A stretch of 64,000 nucleotides of DNA from the NCBI GenBank assembly GCA_963966315.1, contig CAWZYX010000001.1:1-64000 (forward strand), written 5' to 3'. Positions 58,712-64,000 of this stretch are shown piece after piece. The notes beneath the pieces are model-generated. The model had not been told where the DNA came from. It ran no database searches and saw nothing but the letters and a program-made list of their open reading frames with translations. Source of the stretch: Winogradskyella_A sp963966315 (GTDB taxonomy: Bacteria > Bacteroidota > Bacteroidia > Flavobacteriales > Flavobacteriaceae). How positions within the stretch are numbered: position 1 is the first letter of the stretch; each line of letters begins with the position of its first letter. The translations under genes and the position numbers were made by a program.

Positions 58712-59931
58712 GAAGTCACCTTTACTGCAATTCTATGGCAGGCGTTATTTAGATATCCTTTTGGATTCCATCCCGGAAGGACCATAGGCTGGGATGTACC
58801 ACTTTGATCGGTTGCCCTGGCCCAAACCTCGTAATATCCTGTTTCAGGAAAATCAACCGATGCCGAAAAGTGCTGCCAGGCCAGTCTGTTGGCAGGTGGT
58901 TCCAAGTTCGTATCCTCCCATGTGGCCCCAAAATCAATAGAGTATTCTACTTTAGCTACTTCTAATTCTCCAGCCCAGGCATGCCCTCTGATGTTTAGTT
59001 TTTTACCCTTATTGATCATTGCACCTGTTTTTGGATAGGTGATGAGCGATTTCACAGGCATGGACTCAATGATACACATATCTTCATCTTTGACCTGTTC
59101 ACCTGGAGCAACAGGGTTGCAAGGCACTCTGTAGGCTGTACCATTCATTTTTGGTCCATCGTGGACCTTATTTCTTATGCTTATTCGATTAACCCACTTT
59201 CCGGATACTGAGGCCGGCCATCCGCCTGCCACTAGCCTCAACGGATAACCGTGAACTAGTGGAATGTCCTTGCCATTCATTTGAAAGGCAAGTAAAGTTT
59301 CCTCCTGTAGGGCTTTGCTCATAGGACATCCTCTTGATATGGCTTCTTTGTTTGGGTCCCTGCTAAGGTGTTGATCCACCGCATGAAATCCTATGTAAAC
59401 GGCATCATCTTTAATACCTGTATCTTCCAGTACATCCCTTAGGCGCACTCCTGTCCAGGAAGCACAGTGAACGGCACCTACTTTCCATTGGTTTCCTTTA
59501 GCCGGAGGGTCAAACTCAGCCCTTCCATTGCCCCCACATTCAATGGTTAGCTGATAAGTGTATTGTTCAAAGTTTGATTTTAGTTCGTCTAAGGTGTATG
59601 TTTTTTTTGCTTTAGCCGATTCTCCATCGATGGTAAGCGTCCATGAGTCAACGTCAATACTCTCAGGGATAAGACCATTGTTTCTTACGAACATACTGGA
59701 GTTAGGTGTAATCTTGTCGTCTAACAAATGCGCCTTGGATTCTATATTCCAGGGCCTGTCATTGAGAACTACCATTTCTCGATTTTTGTTGAAAAGCTTA
59801 AAAGGGTCCGGATCCTGAAGTGCAATTGGGGTATACCCATTTACCATGTTGGAACCAAATACAATTTTGGTGCCGATCAGGGTTGCAAATGAGCTTAAAG
59901 TAGCCTGTTTAACAAAATCTCTTCTTTTCAA
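58708..59931 (-). CDS. Sulfite dehydrogenase molybdenum subunit (SorA-like), Tat-exported
   Basis: A 407-residue molybdopterin oxidoreductase of the sulfite oxidase family. The catalytic domain has the Mo-ligand cysteine in TIECGGNGRAEF, then GVRLRDVLEDTG, VHGYPLRLVAGGWPASVSGK, and the C-terminal dimerisation domain (EVAKVEYSIDFGATWEDTNL). The N-terminus contains a twin-arginine motif, KRRDFVKQATLSS. I chose the TTG at 59931, which puts the motif at the very start as Tat signals need; an ATG at 60003 would add 24 residues with another hydrophobic stretch. It forms a unit with the cytochrome and sulfurtransferase genes. It should oxidise sulfite to sulfate in the periplasm. Confidence 0.88.
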   Translation of the reverse strand: MKRRDFVKQATLSSFATLIGTKIVFGSNMVNGYTPIALQDPDPFKLFNKNREMVVLNDRPWNIESKAHLLDDKITPNSSMFVRNNGLIPESIDVDSWTLTIDGESAKAKKTYTLDELKSNFEQYTYQLTIECGGNGRAEFDPPAKGNQWKVGAVHCASWTGVRLRDVLEDTGIKDDAVYIGFHAVDQHLSRDPNKEAISRGCPMSKALQEETLLAFQMNGKDIPLVHGYPLRLVAGGWPASVSGKWVNRISIRNKVHDGPKMNGTAYRVPCNPVAPGEQVKDEDMCIIESMPVKSLITYPKTGAMINKGKKLNIRGHAWAGELEVAKVEYSIDFGATWEDTNLEPPANRLAWQHFSASVDFPETGYYEVWARATDQSGTSQPMVLPGWNPKGYLNNACHRIAVKVTS

Positions 59932-60004
59932 GATGCAGGTATTTAAAAGTATTAATGCTAAAGTGATATAACCCAACAATTTAAGATTTACCTGATAAAC
60001 CAAA

Positions 60005-60020
60005 TGTAACTAATGTTACA
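60005..60020. promoter_or_regulatory. Operator-like palindrome at the sorA side
   Basis: TGTAAC-N4-GTTACA, a perfect 16-bp inverted repeat of the size bound by Crp/Fnr-type dimers. It is 75 bp upstream of the TTG start of the sulfite dehydrogenase. Confidence 0.5.
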
Positions 60021-60268
60021 AATTCATTGATCCCTTCTGCAGATCTGCATTGTTTTTCCGTGTCATAAGTGTTTACCCATACCTTTAACTGTAGGCGCGC
60101 AATATTCACACATACATTAGGATATATTGGAACAAATCATTTGTAAGCCACTGAATATTAGTAGGAAAGGTTTTTGATTACCCATGAAATGGTATATATG
60201 ATTTGGCAATCTGAAGGTCATTAAAGTGTTTGTTGAATTGGAAAAAGAAGGTGTCTGAAACACCGTTA

Positions 60269-60284
60269 AGTAACAAAAGTTACA
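60269..60284. promoter_or_regulatory. Operator-like palindrome at the membrane-protein side
   Basis: AGTAAC-N4-GTTACA, the same half-sites as at 60005-60020, 57 bp upstream of the ATG at 60342. Confidence 0.5.
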
Positions 60285-60341
60285 TTACTGAATATTCAAA
60301 AGACATAGATTGAGAAATTATTTTAAATAAATCAGTAAATT

Positions 60342-61016
60342 ATGATACAGAAAGATTTTGAAACAAAAGTAGTAGGGTGGGCTTTTTTAATGGCTGCACT
60401 TTTGTTGTGGTCTGGTTGGGCTTTATCACCACATCACATTGGTGAATACATTCAGGCATCAGATTTTGAAGCTATTGGCGAGAGTGTCTGGACCTGGATA
60501 TGGATGTATCGCATCCACATATTTGGATGGGTAACCCTTGGGATTGCCTTATTTGCTTTGGTTTCTGTCACAGCCAGGAGGCCATTTAGAGTATTGATTT
60601 TGCCGGGAGCGGGAATGATCATAATTGGAACCTTTACCTTGGCTATAGCCAATGCCTATTTCTATAACTATGGAGCCTGGGGTGTTGGACAAACAGCTGG
60701 TAAATCTCTCGCCGAAATAGATGCCTTCATGAGCGATATTCTGTATACCAACCAATACGTGACCTGTTTCATCAGATTTGGAAGAATTTTTTCCGGTGTG
60801 GGCTTTGTGCTTTTGGGTTTTGCTTTTTTAAAATGGCATTTGCTTAGTAAATGGATAAGTATTTTTACGATCCTATTTGGGTTTGCAGCAATGGGTATCA
60901 TTCTGGCTATTCCGGATAACTTTGAAATTTACAAGCCACTATTTCATGTGAAGGTGCTATGGGCGTTGATTATGGGCGTCAGTATTCTCAAAACTGGGAT
61001 ACGTTTTCCTAATTGA
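60342..61016 (+). CDS. Multi-pass membrane protein of unknown function
   Basis: A 224-residue protein with six or seven hydrophobic helices; no family was recognised. Possible metal or heme ligands are SPHHIGEY (about 29-36), MYRIHIFGW and the C-terminal PLFHVKVLW. Its divergent position to the sulfite oxidation operon and the shared palindromes suggest common control, so a role in respiration or redox sensing is possible, though not shown. A terminator follows 20 nt downstream. Confidence 0.7.
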   Translation: MIQKDFETKVVGWAFLMAALLLWSGWALSPHHIGEYIQASDFEAIGESVWTWIWMYRIHIFGWVTLGIALFALVSVTARRPFRVLILPGAGMIIIGTFTLAIANAYFYNYGAWGVGQTAGKSLAEIDAFMSDILYTNQYVTCFIRFGRIFSGVGFVLLGFAFLKWHLLSKWISIFTILFGFAAMGIILAIPDNFEIYKPLFHVKVLWALIMGVSILKTGIRFPN

Positions 61017-61036
61017 GTGGAATTAAGGCGGCTATC

Positions 61037-61058
61037 AAACGGAAAGCTTCCGTTTTTT
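61037..61058 (+). terminator. Terminator after the membrane-protein gene
   Basis: AAACGGAA / TTCCGTTT with loop AGC and three more T. It lies between convergent genes. Confidence 0.88.
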
Positions 61059-61066
61059 GGGTTTAA

Positions 61067-61333
61067 TTATTGTCGGTAAAGGAAATAGTTCTTGACCAGA
61101 TTGATATACTCACTTTTAGCTTCGTCCTGGGAAATATTCTGTGCCTGAAATAAGGCATTTGTTTTAAATGCATTAATGATGGCTTTTTTACTGCTCGGCT
61201 GTCCGTAATCGTTTGTCGCCTTTTTGTAGTAAGCGTAGAGCCTTAAGAGAAAGTCTGCAGGAAAGGGTTCCATATGGCTGTTAACCATTTCCACAGCTTC
61301 CTTAAAGGCAATATCTAATTCTTCGGAGGTCAT
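61067..61333 (-). CDS. Acyl-CoA-binding protein
   Basis: 88 residues forming the four-helix ACBP fold: LDIAFKEAVEMVN at the N-terminus, the ligand-binding stretch LLRLYAYYKKATNDYG and AKSEYINLVKNYF near the end. It carries long-chain acyl-CoA in the cytoplasm. Its ATG overlaps the psd stop by 4 nt, which ties it to phospholipid synthesis. Confidence 0.92.
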   Translation of the reverse strand: MTSEELDIAFKEAVEMVNSHMEPFPADFLLRLYAYYKKATNDYGQPSSKKAIINAFKTNALFQAQNISQDEAKSEYINLVKNYFLYRQ

Positions 61334-61983
61334 TCTAATTGTGCAATCACGCTTTCGCCACCTTTTACTTTATCGTTTAATGAAACCTTAAGTTCGGCAT
61401 TTAAAGGTAAAAAAACATCCACTCTTGAGCCAAATTTAATGAACCCAGAGTCCGCTCCCTGAACAACGGTACTGTTCAGATGTGCATAATTCACAATTCT
61501 TTTAGCCAGTGCTCCGGCGATCTGACGGTATAAAACCTCACCAACTTTGGGGTTTTTAACAACGACGGTGGTACGCTCGTTTTCCTCACTTGCTTTGGGA
61601 TGCCAGGCCACGAGATATTTTCCTGGGTGGTACTTGCTATAGGTTACGTTTCCTGAAATCGGGAATCTGGTTACATGAACATTTAACGGTGACATAAAAA
61701 TAGAAACCTGAACACGCTTTTCTTCAAAATATTCCTTTTCAAGTACTTCTTCAATGACAACAACCTTGCCGTCTACCGGGGCCATGATAACGTGATCGTC
61801 CTGAAGCGTATACCGTTTGGGGTTTCTGAAAAACTGAAGAATAAGGATAAATAGTGCGACAATTGTGATCATAAGCAATTTTCGCAACCACTCGGTCGAA
61901 ATAGTGTTATCAATGAGCAGAATACTGATCACAACAACAACCAATGAAATAAATATGATTTTATGACCTTCTTTATGAAACAT
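61330..61983 (-). CDS. psd: Phosphatidylserine decarboxylase
   Basis: 217 residues, the short PSD form; makes phosphatidylethanolamine. Two N-terminal membrane helices (IIFISLVVVVISILLI, MITIVALFILILQF) are followed by MAPVDGKVVVIEE and SIFMSPLNVHVTRFP. The self-cleavage and pyruvoyl site is the Gly-Ser in IKFGSRVDVFLP. The ATG at 61983 is preferred to a TTG at 62025. The start overlaps cdsA by 11 nt, so cdsA-psd-ACBP form an operon. Confidence 0.93.
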   Translation of the reverse strand: MFHKEGHKIIFISLVVVVISILLIDNTISTEWLRKLLMITIVALFILILQFFRNPKRYTLQDDHVIMAPVDGKVVVIEEVLEKEYFEEKRVQVSIFMSPLNVHVTRFPISGNVTYSKYHPGKYLVAWHPKASEENERTTVVVKNPKVGEVLYRQIAGALAKRIVNYAHLNSTVVQGADSGFIKFGSRVDVFLPLNAELKVSLNDKVKGGESVIAQLE

Positions 61984-62794
61984 AGTTAATGACCCTAAGG
62001 AATAAATAAATAAATGGTGAAGCAAAGATAATACTATCTAATCTATCAAGAAGCCCTCCATGCCCGGGCATAATGACTCCACTGTCCTTGACATTGGCCT
62101 GACGTTTGAATTTTGATTCGATAAGATCACCAAGAGTCCCAATTACACTAATAATTATTGACAAAATCAGCCAATTGGAGAATTCAAGAGTGTGGGTAAA
62201 TCGGGCAATAAAATAGCTCGCTATACACGAAAAAAAGAGTCCTCCCAAAAAGCCTTCAACAGTTTTTTTAGGAGATATTCGTGGAAATAATTTTTGCTTT
62301 CCAAAATTTTTTCCAATTAAATAGGCAAAACTGTCATTTACCCAAACCAAAATAAAACTGCCCAGGAGGAGTAGAGGTGTGAATTGATTTTGATAATTGG
62401 CAATCATCAGCATAAATACGAAACCCGAAGTAAGGTAAAACGTTACAAGAATAAATTGCTTGGAATCAAAAAGTGGAATTGTACTTTCGGATAGCAGGTC
62501 TTTCAAAAGGATGAGGTTCACGAAAATGGTCGTCACCAAATAAATCTGAATAGCATCAGCTCCTTCTTCAGAAAAAGGACTGTATAGCATCAAATAACCA
62601 AAGCCAAGATAGATTATTGAAAATATGAAATAAGAGAGACGGGATCTGAGTTTAATGAGGTTATTAAATTCGGCGATGCATAACAGACCAAAAACTAATA
62701 ACACCACAAATAGTAATTCCTGCGCGAGCAATGAGGTGATGAGCAAGGTAACATACAGCGCTCCGGAGATTGCCCTTGTGGTCAGTTCTTTCAT
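61973..62794 (-). CDS. cdsA: Phosphatidate cytidylyltransferase
   Basis: 273 residues, about eight membrane helices; makes CDP-diacylglycerol, the precursor of phosphatidylserine. The family signature near the C-terminus is clear: SKFKRQANVKDSG followed by PGHGGLLDRLDS. It supplies the pathway whose later step is encoded by psd directly downstream. The LUD-domain gene ends one base before its start. Confidence 0.95.
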   Translation of the reverse strand: MKELTTRAISGALYVTLLITSLLAQELLFVVLLVFGLLCIAEFNNLIKLRSRLSYFIFSIIYLGFGYLMLYSPFSEEGADAIQIYLVTTIFVNLILLKDLLSESTIPLFDSKQFILVTFYLTSGFVFMLMIANYQNQFTPLLLLGSFILVWVNDSFAYLIGKNFGKQKLFPRISPKKTVEGFLGGLFFSCIASYFIARFTHTLEFSNWLILSIIISVIGTLGDLIESKFKRQANVKDSGVIMPGHGGLLDRLDSIIFASPFIYLFLRVINYVS

Positions 62795-63403
62795 TTAAAG
62801 GTCTTCAAGAAGGAGAAGGTAGAGGTTTTTAGAACTACTTCCATAAGACATAAAATCTTTGTCTTCTTCAGTCTTAAAATGTTTGATAGTAGTAATATTT
62901 GTAGGGATTTTAGACCTGTTTCTGTCTTTAATTCCCTTTAATCCTTCACCAATATTTTCTACAAACTGGCTTGTTGTTGCATAGATAATAAAGTTGGCTG
63001 GTAACTCCTTTAATTTTTTTTCAGCAATCTGATTGGACGAAATCAATAGAGACCCATCATCTGATATCAGGTATTCGCAAGTAGATAAAAAGAATGTAGC
63101 TTCAGGTGTTCTTTTACTTATATTCAAATTGAAAGATTTGAACATTTCGGCAAGCCGATCGTCATAGATGAGTGCCGTAGAATTATTCCAGTTATTTTCA
63201 TCCAAAATTTTCTGCAGGCACGAGTTAACCTCCTGCATGTTTTCGCAATACAGGAACTTTCCTCCATTCGCATTAAAGTTGATGGTAAACCGTTCATCTG
63301 CTGGTAACTTAATCTCGGGCATGTACTTGCTGCGCTCTTGGTTTGGAATCTCTTCCTCAGATTTCTTTGATTTTCCACCGAAAAGTCGTTTAAATAGGCT
63401 CAT
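62795..63403 (-). CDS. LUD-domain protein (LutC-like)
   Basis: A 202-residue protein with a LUD-type domain, related to lactate-utilisation protein LutC: GKFLYCENMQEVNSCLQKIL, FFLSTCEYLISDDGSLLISS and the C-terminal YATTSQFVENIGEGLKGIKD. Its partners LutA and LutB are not near it. In flavobacteria this stand-alone form is found between ftsH and cdsA; its role is unknown. The N-terminal 30 residues are basic (MSLFKRLFGGKSKKSEEE). A -7 box TATCTTTG lies at 63446-63453. Confidence 0.8.
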   Translation of the reverse strand: MSLFKRLFGGKSKKSEEEIPNQERSKYMPEIKLPADERFTINFNANGGKFLYCENMQEVNSCLQKILDENNWNNSTALIYDDRLAEMFKSFNLNISKRTPEATFFLSTCEYLISDDGSLLISSNQIAEKKLKELPANFIIYATTSQFVENIGEGLKGIKDRNRSKIPTNITTIKHFKTEEDKDFMSYGSSSKNLYLLLLEDL

Positions 63404-63445
63404 TGAATTACCATACTATGGGCTTGCATCATTTCTGACGATTTT

Positions 63446-63453
63446 CAAAGATA
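63446..63453 (-). promoter_or_regulatory. -7 promoter box of LUD-cdsA-psd-ACBP
   Basis: Minus-strand TATCTTTG fits TAnnTTTG and lies 43 nt before the ATG at 63403. No -33 TTTG is seen at the usual distance. Confidence 0.45.
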
Positions 63454-63509
63454 AAAAAACTACATTCAAGAAGAGGATTTACCCTGATTTTTCGATTAAA
63501 CGTGGTTGT

Positions 63510-64000
63510 TTACTCTTCTTCTTCAGTTTTTGTGACTACAGCAGTTTTTTGTTCACCATTGGTTTCTTCAGGTTTATCGTATTTACGCTTTCCAAAGATC
63601 TTTTCAAGATTATCTTTAAAAATAACCTCTTTCTCAAGTAAAACTTCTGCTAGCTGGGTCAGTTTATCCTTGTTTTCTTCAAGAATTTTAATTGCACGCT
63701 GATACTGTTCCTCGATGATTGCCGAAATTTCTTTATCGATGAGCTCTGCAGTTTGCTCGCTGTACGGTTTTGTGAATCCATATTCGGTTTGCCCCGAAGA
63801 ATCGTAATAGGTTAAGTTACCTACCTCCTCACTCAATCCATAAATAGTGACCATGGCGCGTGCCTGTTTGGTAACTTTTTCAAGGTCACTCAAAGCGCCT
63901 GTAGAAATTTTATTAAAGATGACCTTTTCAGCCGCTCTTCCTCCTAGTGCTGCGCACATTTCATCAAGCATCTGTTCGGGTCTTACAATGAGCCTTTCTT
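63510..64000 (-). CDS. ftsH: ATP-dependent zinc metalloprotease FtsH, 5'-truncated by window edge
   Basis: The C-terminal 162 codons of FtsH, the membrane AAA protease. The visible part belongs to the M41 peptidase domain: LDEMCAALGGRAAEKVIF, TGALSDLEKVTKQARAMV and YGLSEEVGNLTY, followed by a helical region and an acidic tail ending in TKTEEEE. The HEAGH zinc site and the AAA domain lie beyond the edge at 64000. Confidence 0.95.
   Translation of the reverse strand, partial: ERLIVRPEQMLDEMCAALGGRAAEKVIFNKISTGALSDLEKVTKQARAMVTIYGLSEEVGNLTYYDSSGQTEYGFTKPYSEQTAELIDKEISAIIEEQYQRAIKILEENKDKLTQLAEVLLEKEVIFKDNLEKIFGKRKYDKPEETNGEQKTAVVTKTEEEE

Larger units (their letters stand above)
60004..60341. 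promoter_or_regulatory. Divergent control region, 338 bp, with several palindromes
   Basis: No protein gene of note was found. The region holds TGTAAC-TAAT-GTTACA (60005-60020), AGTAAC-AAAA-GTTACA (60269-60284), ACAAAT-C-ATTTGT (60132-60144) and GGTGT-CTGAA-ACACC (60250-60264). It separates the sor operon from the divergent membrane-protein gene. Confidence 0.55.

Noticed and set aside
1..64000. CRISPR arrays, tRNA or rRNA genes, insertion sequences, prophage
   Set aside because: No regularly spaced repeats, no cloverleaf-like tRNA sequence and no transposase, integrase or phage-like genes were seen.

Overview
The window is a chromosomal segment of a member of the Flavobacteriaceae (Bacteroidota), probably marine. 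Evidence seen directly: AT-rich DNA, -7 promoter boxes of the Bacteroidota form TAnnTTTG in front of several genes (best example before rpsL, with a TTTG box 19 nt upstream), a secreted protein ending in a type IX secretion (T9SS) sorting domain, and flavobacterial forms of PurK, Obg, FtsH, the M3 peptidase and the ribosomal proteins. The first 29 bases are not genomic: they are the Illumina Nextera transposase adapter, which cuts gcvP after codon 341. No tRNA, rRNA, CRISPR array, insertion sequence or prophage was seen.

Layout. 1-6.0 kb: 5' part of gcvP, a UbiA-like membrane protein, an ECF sigma factor with a small possible anti-sigma partner, an M3 oligopeptidase and a LamG/T9SS protein. 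6.0-11.4 kb: purine metabolism (purE-purK, divergent from a fused hypoxanthine phosphoribosyltransferase-adenylate kinase), obgE with a TTG start, a Kv-type potassium channel and a DUF4136 lipoprotein. 11.4-17.7 kb: a TPR protein, then a tetR-ABC exporter-HlyD-TolC operon whose ABC ATPase has lost most of its hydrolysis motifs. 17.8-32.1 kb: housekeeping and stress genes (mpl, MscS channel with a coupled 41-codon membrane ORF, dienelactone hydrolase/PaiB/DUF1569 operon, radC, a deacetylase-like protein, YjjG-type phosphatase, rarA, rhomboid protease, rlmB, Omp85-type barrel).

32.1-49.7 kb is one long str-S10-spc-alpha ribosomal superoperon (rpsL to rplQ, without tuf), ending at a strong terminator. 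Genes are packed with gaps of about 25 nt or less except at seven junctions (before rplC, rpsH, rplO, rpsK, rpsD, rpoA, rplQ), and each of these gaps folds into a distinct hairpin. These are candidate ribosomal-protein autoregulatory sites or processing sites and are the most interesting RNA signal in the window.

49.7-64 kb: carA, eno, a GlgA-like glycosyltransferase, gltA and an amidinotransferase-superfamily enzyme, with clear terminators after carA, eno and gltA; then a sulfur-oxidation cluster on the minus strand (Tat-exported sulfite dehydrogenase SorA, cytochrome c SorB, lipoprotein sulfurtransferase, with a sterol-desaturase-like enzyme). It is divergent from an unknown multi-pass membrane protein. 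The shared 338-bp control region carries two copies of a WGTAAC-N4-GTTACA palindrome, a possible Crp/Fnr-type operator. The right end has acyl-CoA-binding protein, psd, cdsA, a LUD-domain protein and the 3' part of ftsH.
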